This document shows, in pieces, positions 1-8,577 of a stretch of DNA of 57,546 nt. Under the pieces are notes generated by a model, which saw only the letters and a program-made list of their open reading frames with translations, searched no databases and was not told where the DNA came from. How positions within the stretch are numbered: position 1 is the first letter of the stretch; each line of letters begins with the position of its first letter. Position numbers and translations under genes: made by a program. The stretch covers positions 1-57,546 of the forward strand of contig PWXV01000111.1 of the NCBI GenBank assembly GCA_003568415.1, read 5' to 3'. The stretch is from Ignavibacteriales bacterium. Its GTDB lineage: Bacteria; Bacteroidota; Ignavibacteria; T3Sed10-11.

Positions 1-338
1 CCGGTCCATCCATCAGGCAATGGTTTTCCCTTGATCAATCGCAACCGCGGTTCGATATTGGCAACCTTTCGTACGATCTCTGCCGTTCTGTCGTCCGAGT
101 GATCATCAAGCACGATGATCTCTATATTACGATATGTCTGCTGGGTAATGGTGTATAGCGCGCGTCCTATGTTTTCGGCTTCATTGCGTGCAGGAATTAG
201 TACGGATACAAGCGGTTTCCATGATGAGTTGTTCCGGGGAAGATACCGCAATACCGGACGGCTGAAAAGATTATAACCGCTCACGGCGGCGGTTATAAGT
301 GAAATAGTAATTGTAATGATGAAAAGTATAATGAGCAT
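1..338 (-). CDS. GT2 family glycosyltransferase, N-terminal part (window edge)
   Basis: About 112 residues of the N-terminus are in the window; the gene runs off position 1. An N-terminal hydrophobic helix (residues about 2-20) is followed by VSVLIPARNEAENIGRAL, the GT2 nucleotide-sugar fold start, then VLDDHSDD (the acidic metal/UDP-binding DD) and KPLPDGWTG. That last motif is typical of the HpnB/CrtQ-like membrane-anchored GT2 enzymes. It is the last visible gene of the minus-strand carotenoid operon, so a role in glycosylating a carotenoid (CruC/CrtQ-like) is inferred from context. It could equally act on another lipid. I chose the ATG at 338 because it directly precedes the membrane helix; no good ribosome site is visible. 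Confidence 0.85.
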   Translation of the reverse strand, partial: MLIILFIITITISLITAAVSGYNLFSRPVLRYLPRNNSSWKPLVSVLIPARNEAENIGRALYTITQQTYRNIEIIVLDDHSDDRTAEIVRKVANIEPRLRLIKGKPLPDGWT

Positions 339-357
339 AAGAAAAAATAATTGTAAC

Positions 358-374
358 ACCGCACGCCGTGCGGT
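358..374. terminator. hairpin between acyltransferase and glycosyltransferase genes
   Basis: A perfect 7-bp inverted repeat (ACCGCAC, loop of 3, GTGCGGT) lies between two co-directional minus-strand genes. On the minus strand it is followed, after a few bases, by a T-rich tract, so it may act as a weak intra-operon terminator or an mRNA-stabilising hairpin. Confidence 0.4.
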
Positions 375-453
375 TCGTGTAGTTTAATAGTCCGGTATAG
401 AAATTCGCATCGCTTATTACAGGTCCCCACTCGGCGAATAGGGATAAATAAAT

Positions 454-1110
454 TTAACTAAATAAATCAATTATATATTCTTTGTTTCTGCCGGCTTCGT
501 CGAGTTTATCGATATTATGAATAAATGCATCTCTGAATATAGTAAAATTCTTTCCAATCTGTTTACCCTGTAACGGGGTTGCAAACCTGGCAATAACATC
601 TGGCTTATGTTTTTCCCCATATTGTATTTTAAACGCTGCCGGCAATATAATTATTTCGGTAGAGGAGTTCTGCATCAAACGCTGTAACCCCGGTTTTATG
701 ATAATTGGTCTTTTGTCATATGGTTGTATTTCGCCCTGGGGATAGAATACGACATAATTTCCCGGGTTTTTTAAAATTTCCAGTGTATAATGCATAGATT
801 CTGCAATACTCACCGAATCATGCAACTTGATCGAGTATGCGCCCAGCTTCCGGAAAAACCAGTAGCGTTTCAATTGTTCTTCGAGCATCATAATGTGAAT
901 TTTACGGTTACTGTACTTTCGCATCACATGATCGATAAAAAACCCGTCCCACCACGAGAAGTGGTTGGGTGTAATTAGAAGTCCTTTGTCTGCATCAACC
1001 TCCGGCGGCTTGTTCACAAGATAAAAATGTGAGAAGTTTTTACGCAGCAGCCGCCGTATATATGTATTAAAAAGTATACGCGCCCAGCGTTTATGTTCCG
1101 CTTTAATCAT
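454..1110 (-). CDS. PlsC-type 1-acyltransferase, carotenoid operon
   Basis: This is a 218-residue acyltransferase of the lysophospholipid/PlsC fold. The catalytic HX4D motif is visible as NHFSWWD (H50, D55), and the second block as FYPQGEIQ (residues 122-129), which corresponds to FPEGTRS in PlsC. There is no clear membrane anchor. The start overlaps the upstream desaturase stop by 4 bp (ATGA), which indicates translational coupling. Because it sits between a carotenoid desaturase and a GT2 glycosyltransferase, the likely job is acylation of a carotenoid glycoside, as described for CruD-type enzymes. Ordinary glycerolipid acylation cannot be excluded from sequence alone. Confidence 0.85.
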   Translation of the reverse strand: MIKAEHKRWARILFNTYIRRLLRKNFSHFYLVNKPPEVDADKGLLITPNHFSWWDGFFIDHVMRKYSNRKIHIMMLEEQLKRYWFFRKLGAYSIKLHDSVSIAESMHYTLEILKNPGNYVVFYPQGEIQPYDKRPIIIKPGLQRLMQNSSTEIIILPAAFKIQYGEKHKPDVIARFATPLQGKQIGKNFTIFRDAFIHNIDKLDEAGRNKEYIIDLFS

Positions 1111-2603
1111 GAGGTTAATTGCAAATCTTTTGTGACAAGTTCTGCTGTTAATTTTCCTGATAGCATTACCAGCGGCATGCCGCCTCCCGGATGCGCACTT
1201 CCGCCGCAGAAGTAAAGTCCCCGATAATCTCTCGATCTATTCGGCTGCCGGAGAAATGCAGCAAACCGCGAATTCGATGAAATGCCGTACAAACTTCCAT
1301 ACAGACTGCCGGTTTGTTTTTCAATTGAAACGGGTGTTAGTGTCCGCTCAAATACTATTTTTGATTCAATATTTGTTCGTAATGACGATGACAGTTTTTC
1401 CAGAATAATTTTTCGCAGTCGTTGGGTTTCGCTTTCCCAGTCCTGTCCTGAATTATATGGCGTGTTTATCATAACAAACCAATTTTCGTGTCCCGGCGGA
1501 GCATCGTCTTCACAGAACCGTGAAGAGATGTATACATATATAGTCGGATCGTCGGGACATTGGTGCCGATTAAAAATTGCATCGAATTCTGATGTATAGT
1601 TCTTTGAAAAAAATATATTATGGGTTTCAAGCTGCTTTATAGTACCCTTAATTCCCCAATAAAATACGAGTGCAGACGATGATGGTTCCTGTTGAAAATA
1701 ACGACGTGCATCTTTTCCTTTTTTATCTTCAAGCAGATAGGAGTACGTGTAACCGGCATCCACGTTCGAGATGACGGCGTTATATTCCACTGTTTTATCG
1801 TGTGAACGTATAGCGGTTATAGTTTTATCTTTGTAAAGTATTTCTGTTATATCAGTGTTACATTGAAATTCAACTCCCAATTCCCGTGCGATGTTCATCA
1901 GTGTTCTGGGTATCTCATATATTCCTTCCCGCACGATAAAGCCGCCGAGGTTGTATTCCACGTGTTGAATGATATTCAGCGTAGCCGGTACCTTGTAGGG
2001 ATCGGAACCGTTATAGGTTGCGTATCTGTCGAAAAGCTGAATGATCTTCGGATCGGTGAAGAAAGATGCATTTGCCCGATGCATGGTACGGAATGGATCG
2101 ATCTGGTATAATTTTAAAAGTGTTTTCAACGATGAACTGCGAAAGATATTTTTAAGTTGCCGGAAGTCGTTAAACAGAAAAAGATCCGCTGTCCGGTCAA
2201 AAATAGTTTTGCAATACCGGAGATAGCGTTGTACCTGTGATGCGGTATCACCTGAAACCCGCTCGATCTCACCGGCAAACGCACCGCTTTCGGCATAAGC
2301 ATTGAGTATAGATCCATCAGGATAAAAATATTTGCACAGAATGTTCAGCTTTTCTATAGTAAGGTAATCTTCAATATTTTTTCCTGCAAAGGTAAAAATA
2401 TCCTGCAGGACGAACGGCAGAGTCAGTAATGAAGGTCCGGTGTCGAACCTGAAACCGTTCCCGTGTATATTTCCTGCCTTGCCACCCGGATGATCGTTCT
2501 TTTCATATACCGTAACCCGGGCACCCGTACGGGCGAGATAGATGGATGCAGTGAGTCCGCCGAGACCTGCTCCGATAATTGCTATTTTAGGTGAGGTTGC
2601 CAT
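1107..2603 (-). CDS. crtD: CrtI-family carotenoid desaturase, CrtD-like
   Basis: A 498-residue FAD-dependent amine-oxidase-fold desaturase. The Rossmann motif IAIIGAGLGG (G11, G13, G16) is followed by the acidic residue at E34 and by HGNGFRFDTGPSLLTLP, the substrate-side block of the CrtI family. The C-terminus has the family FCGGSAHPGGGMPLVMLSGKL flavin-contact block. It is the second CrtI paralogue of the operon. The FRFDTGPSLLTLPFV block and the Bacteroidota-type cluster suggest a hydroxycarotenoid 3,4-desaturase (CrtD), but a ketolase/oxidase of the same family is possible. It overlaps the lycopene cyclase gene by 22 bp and the acyltransferase gene by 4 bp. Confidence 0.8.
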   Translation of the reverse strand: MATSPKIAIIGAGLGGLTASIYLARTGARVTVYEKNDHPGGKAGNIHGNGFRFDTGPSLLTLPFVLQDIFTFAGKNIEDYLTIEKLNILCKYFYPDGSILNAYAESGAFAGEIERVSGDTASQVQRYLRYCKTIFDRTADLFLFNDFRQLKNIFRSSSLKTLLKLYQIDPFRTMHRANASFFTDPKIIQLFDRYATYNGSDPYKVPATLNIIQHVEYNLGGFIVREGIYEIPRTLMNIARELGVEFQCNTDITEILYKDKTITAIRSHDKTVEYNAVISNVDAGYTYSYLLEDKKGKDARRYFQQEPSSSALVFYWGIKGTIKQLETHNIFFSKNYTSEFDAIFNRHQCPDDPTIYVYISSRFCEDDAPPGHENWFVMINTPYNSGQDWESETQRLRKIILEKLSSSLRTNIESKIVFERTLTPVSIEKQTGSLYGSLYGISSNSRFAAFLRQPNRSRDYRGLYFCGGSAHPGGGMPLVMLSGKLTAELVTKDLQLTS

Positions 2604-3265
2604 CGGTCAAGAGTCAATCTGTATATCAATACGCTAAATGCAAGCAGTGAAAATGAATATATAAAGTCTTCAAATGGAATGGTAGTTATTCGAATTCCGG
2701 AAAAAGCTTCCTCGCCATACGTTACAACGGGGAGTGAGGTCAACGTGTAATTGACTATCAAAAACGGAATGAAAGATATCACTATAAAAAGCCAGAATAA
2801 TTTTGAACGTATTAGTGATAAATGGAACAGCGTTGAGAGTATAAAGAATGCCCCGGTAAATAACAATACTGTTTTGGTGTATTCCTGATGTGAATATACG
2901 ATCGAAATAATAATACATGCAACGGCAAGTATTGCAGGAATCCAGTACGAAAAATTCAGCGACCGGTCGGGGATGTATGCCCGCAGCGTTTCATATATGA
3001 ATATGCATGCATACGGGACAGTCACAAAAAAAAGGATTTCTTCAATCGGTAATCCAGCGATGCGCAGATTGTGGACATATTCGCTGTTGAATGCCCAATC
3101 TCCCCGGGCTGTAGCTGCTACGTCCCAGATGATGTATGGGATACCGACCACAACGATAGAGGTCAGGATAGAAGGAAGTCTCCGGAAAAACTGTACCTTA
3201 CGTTCAAATGAAAACAAGAGGGGAATAGCAATAATAAGTACATTAATCAGTAGATACGTGCTCAT
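2582..3265 (-). CDS. lycopene cyclase, CrtYcd type
   Basis: A 227-residue integral membrane protein with about six to seven hydrophobic segments. Residues 42-55 (IPYIIWDVAATARG) and the signature GLPIEEILFF (residues 71-80, acidic pair E75-E76) match the heterodimeric CrtYc/CrtYd-type lycopene cyclase domain, which in many Bacteroidota occurs as one fused protein of about this length. It would cyclise one or both psi ends of lycopene to beta rings in the membrane. The gene overlaps the preceding unknown gene by 23 bp and the following desaturase by 22 bp, so it is tightly coupled in the operon. Confidence 0.88.
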   Translation of the reverse strand: MSTYLLINVLIIAIPLLFSFERKVQFFRRLPSILTSIVVVGIPYIIWDVAATARGDWAFNSEYVHNLRIAGLPIEEILFFVTVPYACIFIYETLRAYIPDRSLNFSYWIPAILAVACIIISIVYSHQEYTKTVLLFTGAFFILSTLFHLSLIRSKLFWLFIVISFIPFLIVNYTLTSLPVVTYGEEAFSGIRITTIPFEDFIYSFSLLAFSVLIYRLTLDRWQPHLK

Positions 3266-3857
3266 ATTTCTGTAATCGTTCTGCGAGTGATTCTAATTGT
3301 TTGTGCTGTTCCTCATCGAGCCGCTTGGAGTCGAGAACGAATTCAATAACATTGAATGCCGTTTCGCTGTCGAGTTCCCGGTATTTCTCATCTACAACCA
3401 GAAGTTCAAAAACTGCATATATCTCTTTTTCCAGTTCCTCGCTTTTCCGGAGGAAAGAGGGGAGGTTATGCAGCACCGAGAACCGTAAAAATCTGACTTC
3501 AAGATTACATGCACCATCGATTGTCGCTTCCTCAAGTTTATTCAGTGCAGAACGCAGGTGCGATATTTTCGAAAATGGATTAAAAACGTGTTTAGCTTTT
3601 AAGGCATTCAGAGCACCGTAATACGATAGCAATATGGGTTCATTGGAGATGTAGTCCTCGGAAAATGTTGATTCAATGAATGCAATCATTCTATCAGTTT
3701 TTGCATGGCTTGTGACCGATTCGTAAAAACCGTGACGGATAAATGTCAATCTGTATGGATCAAGCTCTTCGCGTGATGAGGATGATGGAGAATCATCGGC
3801 AATAATAATGATTTGACACATCAGGAGTATACAACAAGAGAGCACTGCTTTTTTCAT
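3243..3857 (-). CDS. exported protein of unknown function in carotenoid operon
   Basis: A 204-residue product that I do not recognise. The N-terminus (MKKAVLSCCILLMCQIIIIADD) is a clear signal peptide with a probable cut near residue 20. The rest is helical and polar, rich in Leu/Glu/Ser, without obvious catalytic motifs; the helix pattern could be a small TPR-like bundle. It lies 4 bp downstream of crtB and overlaps the lycopene cyclase start by 23 bp, so it is translated with the pathway. An exported protein within a membrane-pigment operon could help carotenoid placement, but that is only inference from position. Confidence 0.75.
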   Translation of the reverse strand: MKKAVLSCCILLMCQIIIIADDSPSSSSREELDPYRLTFIRHGFYESVTSHAKTDRMIAFIESTFSEDYISNEPILLSYYGALNALKAKHVFNPFSKISHLRSALNKLEEATIDGACNLEVRFLRFSVLHNLPSFLRKSEELEKEIYAVFELLVVDEKYRELDSETAFNVIEFVLDSKRLDEEQHKQLESLAERLQKYEHVSTD

Positions 3858-3861
3858 ATAA

Positions 3862-4701
3862 TTATCTTTGAAACCGGATAGTGATTATTGATTTGCATAA
3901 AAGGGCAAGTTTTGTAAAGTCGGATATTCGAACGCGTTGCTCCAGAAGCTCCGCCACTTTTTTCCTGCGGATTTTTTTAAATAATACGTAATAATAAAGA
4001 TATGCCGAATATACGCCAAGCCTGGAACCCGGCGGAAGCTTTAGGATGCCGGGAAGCGCTTTTGCAAACTCCTCTTCGATTTCTTCCTCAAGTTTTTCTT
4101 TTGCCTCGTTATTTATCCATGCTTTATCCGAAACCTCGGGCAGGTATATTCTTCCACGGTCGTGCAGGTCGCTCCGTATATCACGTAAAAAATTAACTTT
4201 TTGAAATGCGGAACCAAGAGCTCGCGCAGGCTGAATGAGTTCGTTGAATAATGCATCATTCCCGTTGCAAAATATTTTCAGGCACATTAACCCCACAACC
4301 TCGGCCGATCCGTATACGTATTTATTATACAGAGGGCGTTCGTAATGCGAATTATGAATATCTAATTCCATGCTGTGCAGGAAGGCATCGATATATTTAC
4401 GGTCGATGTTATACATTTTGACCGTACGTTGAAATGCGTGGAGTACCGGATTTGTGGATAATCCCTGTTCAATGGCATCAGAGGTATCGCACCTGAATTT
4501 TTCGAAAAGGCGTTGTTTATCATGATTATGGAATGTATCCACAATCTCATCGGCAATTCGTACAAATCCGTAAATCGAATATATAGCATCTTTATATTTT
4601 GGAGAAAAGGCTATGATCCCCAAACTGAACGACGTACTGTATTCGGTCGTTATGGATTTACTGATCTTATAACTAATTTTTGAGTACTGATCCATTATCA
4701 T
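3862..4701 (-). CDS. crtB: phytoene synthase
   Basis: A 279-residue squalene/phytoene synthase. It condenses two geranylgeranyl diphosphates to phytoene. Both Mg-binding DxxxD motifs are visible: DEIVD (residues 51-55) and DIRSD (174-178), the latter followed by LHDRGRIYLP, which is typical of CrtB. Length is normal for the family, slightly short at the C-terminus. The coding region overlaps the end of crtI by 29 bp if the first ATG is used; M3 at 4695 is an alternative. The crtI-crtB order is the commonest arrangement in carotenoid operons. Confidence 0.95.
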   Translation of the reverse strand: MIMDQYSKISYKISKSITTEYSTSFSLGIIAFSPKYKDAIYSIYGFVRIADEIVDTFHNHDKQRLFEKFRCDTSDAIEQGLSTNPVLHAFQRTVKMYNIDRKYIDAFLHSMELDIHNSHYERPLYNKYVYGSAEVVGLMCLKIFCNGNDALFNELIQPARALGSAFQKVNFLRDIRSDLHDRGRIYLPEVSDKAWINNEAKEKLEEEIEEEFAKALPGILKLPPGSRLGVYSAYLYYYVLFKKIRRKKVAELLEQRVRISDFTKLALLCKSIITIRFQR

Positions 4702-6166
4702 TTAGTATTCTTTCTAATACCAGTTTGGAGCTTATAATTACCATCGGCAATCCAGTGCCGGGAACGGTTGATGCCCCAACGTAGTATAAATTTGAAAGCT
4801 TTTCGTCTTTATTGCGTGGACGAAATGCACCTACTTGGTTCATACCGTGAGCAAGCCCGAGTCCCGACCCTTTATAGAGATTCAACATATCCGCCCATTC
4901 AACTGGACTCAGGGTAATCCGTTGTAGAGTGTTTTTTTGAATATCGAAGCCTGTTCGCTTTGACAGGTCGCTGATTATTGTATCTGCGAGCTGCTCTTTA
5001 TCCGACCAATCTTTCTTGAAGCGCAGATCCGGCACGGGGCATAAGATGAAAACATTTTCACATCCTTCGGGTGCACATTCACTATAGGATTTGGTCGGGA
5101 CGTTAACATAATAATATGGCTTTTGCGGACTGATCGTCGATGTAAAAATTGTATCTGCATAACCGCGGAAGTTGCTGCCGAGAAAATAATTGTGATGCAT
5201 CAAACCGTCGATTTTCCCACGGACACCTAGATAAACTGTAAATGGTGCAAGTGTCCAATCCATGGCATCGAGATGTTTCTCCGAATAGTTTGGCCGATGT
5301 AATATAGTACCGCGGAAACTTGCCGCATCGGCATTTGCAATGAACAGGTCAGCTTTCCATTGTTTACCGTTTTGATCGACAACGGCATTGAGTGTGCCGT
5401 TTGTATGTTCTACGCCGGTCACCTCTGTATTATATACAATTTTGACGTTTCTTTCTTCCAGAAGTTTCACCAATGCTTCAACCAGCCGATACATGCCACC
5501 TTCAATTTTCCAGTAGCCATCGTGTTTAAGCTCGGTGTAGTTCAGTATCGTATAAATTGCTGGTGTCTGAAAAGGTGTTGATCCGAGAAAAAATGCAACC
5601 AGTGAGAAAATGATTCGAATTTCTTCCGAAGAAAAATTGTTCTCGACTTCCTTCCACATATTTTTAAAAAGAAAAGGAAGATGTTTTGGCGGTACGCGTG
5701 TTAACTTTAAAATGTAGTCAAGTTTATTTTTAAAATTTCTCTTTACGACACGATATTCGGTATCGTGAAATATCTGGCCCGCACGTTTGAGATATCGCTC
5801 TGCTTTTTTCGCAAGATCGGGTTCGATACCGGCAAACTCTTGTTCAAGTTTGTTGAGGTCTTTCCAGATTCTGAAAGGTTTTTCACGATCTTCAAAATAG
5901 ACCTGATATATAGGATTGAGCTCGACTAATCGAACGGGCATGTCAATGCCGCAGCTCTCAAATAATTCCTTGAGCTCATATGTCATGCTCATAAAGGAGG
6001 GACCAAGGTCGAATGTAAATTCGTCGGCCTTTATTTGATTTAGTCTTCCGCCTGCTGTACTATGTTTTTCAAGTACGGTCACTTTATGGCCAAGGGATGA
6101 TAAACGCAATGCAGCGGATAGTCCACCGAGACCCGAGCCGATAATAATAATGTTCTTTGTATTCAT
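4673..6166 (-). CDS. crtI: phytoene desaturase
   Basis: A 497-residue FAD-dependent desaturase converting phytoene to lycopene by successive dehydrogenations. It shows IIIIGSGLGGLSAAL (G10, G12, G15), the acidic residue E33, AGGRLNQI, and FTFDLGPSFMSM, the CrtI family N-terminal blocks. The C-terminal YYVGASTVPGTGLPMVIISSKL block is the second flavin-contact motif. Overlap with crtB and the TVPGTGLPMV form of the C-terminal motif support assignment as the true CrtI, rather than the downstream paralogue. It is separated by 66 bp from the NYN gene upstream, so it may share that gene's promoter or have its own. Confidence 0.93.
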   Translation of the reverse strand: MNTKNIIIIGSGLGGLSAALRLSSLGHKVTVLEKHSTAGGRLNQIKADEFTFDLGPSFMSMTYELKELFESCGIDMPVRLVELNPIYQVYFEDREKPFRIWKDLNKLEQEFAGIEPDLAKKAERYLKRAGQIFHDTEYRVVKRNFKNKLDYILKLTRVPPKHLPFLFKNMWKEVENNFSSEEIRIIFSLVAFFLGSTPFQTPAIYTILNYTELKHDGYWKIEGGMYRLVEALVKLLEERNVKIVYNTEVTGVEHTNGTLNAVVDQNGKQWKADLFIANADAASFRGTILHRPNYSEKHLDAMDWTLAPFTVYLGVRGKIDGLMHHNYFLGSNFRGYADTIFTSTISPQKPYYYVNVPTKSYSECAPEGCENVFILCPVPDLRFKKDWSDKEQLADTIISDLSKRTGFDIQKNTLQRITLSPVEWADMLNLYKGSGLGLAHGMNQVGAFRPRNKDEKLSNLYYVGASTVPGTGLPMVIISSKLVLERILNDNGSVLKN

Positions 6167-6232
6167 GTACTCATCGATTGAAGGAGATATACTAGTAACA
6201 AAACCATATTACTCTTATAAAAGTTTCACAAT

Positions 6233-6697
6233 TCATTTTTTCTTGTTAAATAATCGTAACCACTCTTCTATTGATATATCATTAACCGGTGGTTTATCGG
6301 ATTCGTCCGTGTCCCGATTTGATGTGATCTCCGTTAAGAATTTCTGTACGGATTGTATGCCACAGCTATATGCACGTGCAGTACGTTGAATTTCACTATC
6401 GTCTGATATAATAACTAAATTTCGGGGATTTTTCGACCGTGCAATGAGCGATTTTATCAGCGCGTCTGCATCGCGGTCGTATGAAAATGTAACCTGAATG
6501 TTTTTACCCCCCTTGATGATATCACCGGGTGGTGATCCGTCAAAGTATATTGTGCATTTTTTATTCTTACCAGCAGTTATGCGTTGACACACAAGTATGA
6601 GTTTGTTGAGTGCCTGAACCGGATTTGATGATAAAATGGATCTCCACTCCGGCTCTTTGTGCATGATATTATGCCCGTCAAGAATGTAGTGTTTCAC
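6233..6697 (-). CDS. NYN-domain (YacP-like) RNA-binding/nuclease protein
   Basis: A 154-residue protein with the PIN-like NYN fold. The N-terminal YILDGHNIMH (D7, N10) holds the first acidic metal site, YFDGSPPGD the second, and ADALIKSLIARS plus VIISDDSEIQRTAR the third and fourth. This matches YacP-type NYN domain proteins, which are thought to act as RNases or RNA-binding factors in tRNA/rRNA metabolism. It is the first gene of the minus-strand run leading into the carotenoid operon; no functional link is apparent. The region 6698-6835 separates it from the divergent plus-strand genes and must carry promoters for both. Confidence 0.8.
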   Translation of the reverse strand: MKHYILDGHNIMHKEPEWRSILSSNPVQALNKLILVCQRITAGKNKKCTIYFDGSPPGDIIKGGKNIQVTFSYDRDADALIKSLIARSKNPRNLVIISDDSEIQRTARAYSCGIQSVQKFLTEITSNRDTDESDKPPVNDISIEEWLRLFNKKK

Positions 6698-6841
6698 TAA
6701 AATTTCTTAATTTTTTATTAAAAATTTTGTATAAATTAATATAATATAGCATTTTTATTTGCTTTTTTCATTTTTTTCATTTTCTTGTAGAAGAGGGAAT
6801 GTTATGAAATATATGACAAAGCGAAATATTGGAGGATGCAC

Positions 6842-7048
6842 ATGAAAATTGAAATTAAACCAGACACTCCGCTGAGCGTATTGCTACACCTGCACCCCGA
6901 GGCAGAATCGGTATTACAAAAACACTTCAAAGATACCAATTTCACCAGTATTTCTGCCAGAGTCAAGACGCTCGAAGATATAGCAAAAGAAGAAGAAGTT
7001 GATCTGAACACTATTTTAGACGAGTTGAAGACAAGATTGGAACAATAA
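6842..7048 (+). CDS. small DUF1858-like protein
   Basis: A 68-residue acidic helical protein. KPDTPLSVLLHLHPEAESVLQKHF followed by KTLEDIAKEEEVDLNTILDELKT resembles the DUF1858/ScdA N-terminal domain, in which a short helix carries a hydrophobic protein-interaction surface; the usual cysteine pair is absent. An ATG at 6836 is also in frame but directly abuts GGAGG (6831-6835). The ATG at 6842 is 6 bases from that ribosome site and is therefore the better start. It is 39 bp upstream of otsA and may be co-transcribed with the trehalose genes. Function unknown. Confidence 0.75.
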   Translation: MKIEIKPDTPLSVLLHLHPEAESVLQKHFKDTNFTSISARVKTLEDIAKEEEVDLNTILDELKTRLEQ

Positions 7049-7087
7049 TTGCGAGGTGTTCTCTCAAATAAATAGAGGTTTTCCCAC

Positions 7088-8554
7088 GTGAATGCAGAAA
7101 CTATCAGTCAATTATACCGTGAACGATTTGCCGATAGATCCCTTATCCTTGTATCAAACCGAGAACCATATATCCATAGAAGAACAAAACATGGCATTAA
7201 GGTTGATACCCCCGCCGGTGGATTAACCTCGGCCCTCGATCCGGTAATGCGTGCGATTCAGGGAACGTGGATTGCCTGGGGAAGCGGCAGTGCCGATAAA
7301 GAGGTATGTGATGAAAATGGAAAGGTTAAAGTACCGCCTGATGATCCTGCCTATACATTGAAACGGGTCTGGCTTGATCAAAAAGAAGTCGATGGTTTCT
7401 ATTACGGATATGCTAATCAGGCGCTCTGGCCGTTAAGTCATATGCTCATTGAGAAAGCCCGGTTCAGGATGCGGCATTGGCAGCGGTATTTTGAAGTGAA
7501 CCGAAAGTTTGCCGATTCAATTATTCCTGAGATAAAAAATGATAAAGACGTAATTTGGATCCAGGATTATCATTTTACCGTCTTACCATACATGCTGCGG
7601 CAGCGAATGCGTGATCTCACTATCTCACTCTTCTGGCACATACCCTGGCCGCCGTGGGAGATATTCCGGGTCATTCCACAGCGGCACGAAATTTTGAAAG
7701 GAATGCTCGGATGCGATCTGATTGCGTTTCATATTAATCGTTATTGTCAGAATTTTTTAGAGACCGTTGAGCAGGAACTGGATGCAATCGTAGACCGAAG
7801 AAATAACCGTATATCATATGAAGGACATGAAACCCGTTTAATCCCGTTACCGATAAGTATAGACTATGATAAATTCGAAGATATGACCCGGCATGATAAA
7901 ATTCAATCTAAATTATCGGATATAAATAAGAAATTAAAATTGGAAGGAAAATACGTCGGTATTGGTGTTGATCGACTTGATTACAGTAAAGGTATCTATG
8001 AACGTGTTCAGGCGATAAAATTATTCCTGAAAAAATATCCGGCATACCGTGAACGATTCACATTTATCCAAATTGCAGTTCCATCCCGCACAAAAATTCA
8101 GGAGTATAGTGAGTTAAAAGATCTCATCGAAAAAATAATTGACGAAATCAACAATGAATTTGGTACCGATGATTGGACTCCGATCATTTATTATTCAACC
8201 AATGTACCGCACCATGAGCTGGTCAATTATTACCGCATTGCTGATATGGCAATTGTAAGTTCGATTGTCGATGGTATGAATTTAGTAGCCAAAGAGTACA
8301 TTGCATCGCAGGTCGATGAAAAGGGTGTATTAATATTAAGCGAGTTTGTCGGTGCAGTTGCTGAGCTTGACAGAGCGCTTATTATTAACCCATTTGATAT
8401 CGAACATTTTGCGGATATGATAAGAAGGGGAATCGAAATGCCGGAGGCAGAGAAGAGGCGTCGGATGCAGAAAATGCGGGCGTATGTTCAGACACATAAT
8501 ATATATGACTGGATCAACGACAACCTCAAAGCCGTAGAAAAAGAAATACTATAA
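7088..8554 (+). CDS. otsA: trehalose-6-phosphate synthase (GT20)
   Basis: A 488-residue GT20 enzyme that makes trehalose 6-phosphate from a nucleotide-activated glucose and glucose 6-phosphate in the cytoplasm. Visible family blocks are LVSNREP, TPAGGLTSAL (G44-G45), IQDYHF (residues 158-163), FWHIPWPP, GVDRLDYSKGI (R296, K301, phosphate contacts) and VSSIVDGMNLVAKEY near the C-terminus. The start is a GTG at 7088 with AGAGG 9 bases upstream. It is followed at 23 bp by otsB, so synthesis and dephosphorylation are coupled. A glucosylglycerol-phosphate synthase would look similar, but the otsB partner favours trehalose. Confidence 0.92.
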   Translation: MNAETISQLYRERFADRSLILVSNREPYIHRRTKHGIKVDTPAGGLTSALDPVMRAIQGTWIAWGSGSADKEVCDENGKVKVPPDDPAYTLKRVWLDQKEVDGFYYGYANQALWPLSHMLIEKARFRMRHWQRYFEVNRKFADSIIPEIKNDKDVIWIQDYHFTVLPYMLRQRMRDLTISLFWHIPWPPWEIFRVIPQRHEILKGMLGCDLIAFHINRYCQNFLETVEQELDAIVDRRNNRISYEGHETRLIPLPISIDYDKFEDMTRHDKIQSKLSDINKKLKLEGKYVGIGVDRLDYSKGIYERVQAIKLFLKKYPAYRERFTFIQIAVPSRTKIQEYSELKDLIEKIIDEINNEFGTDDWTPIIYYSTNVPHHELVNYYRIADMAIVSSIVDGMNLVAKEYIASQVDEKGVLILSEFVGAVAELDRALIINPFDIEHFADMIRRGIEMPEAEKRRRMQKMRAYVQTHNIYDWINDNLKAVEKEIL

Positions 8555-8577
8555 TACAATTCCATAAGGAGACTTAT

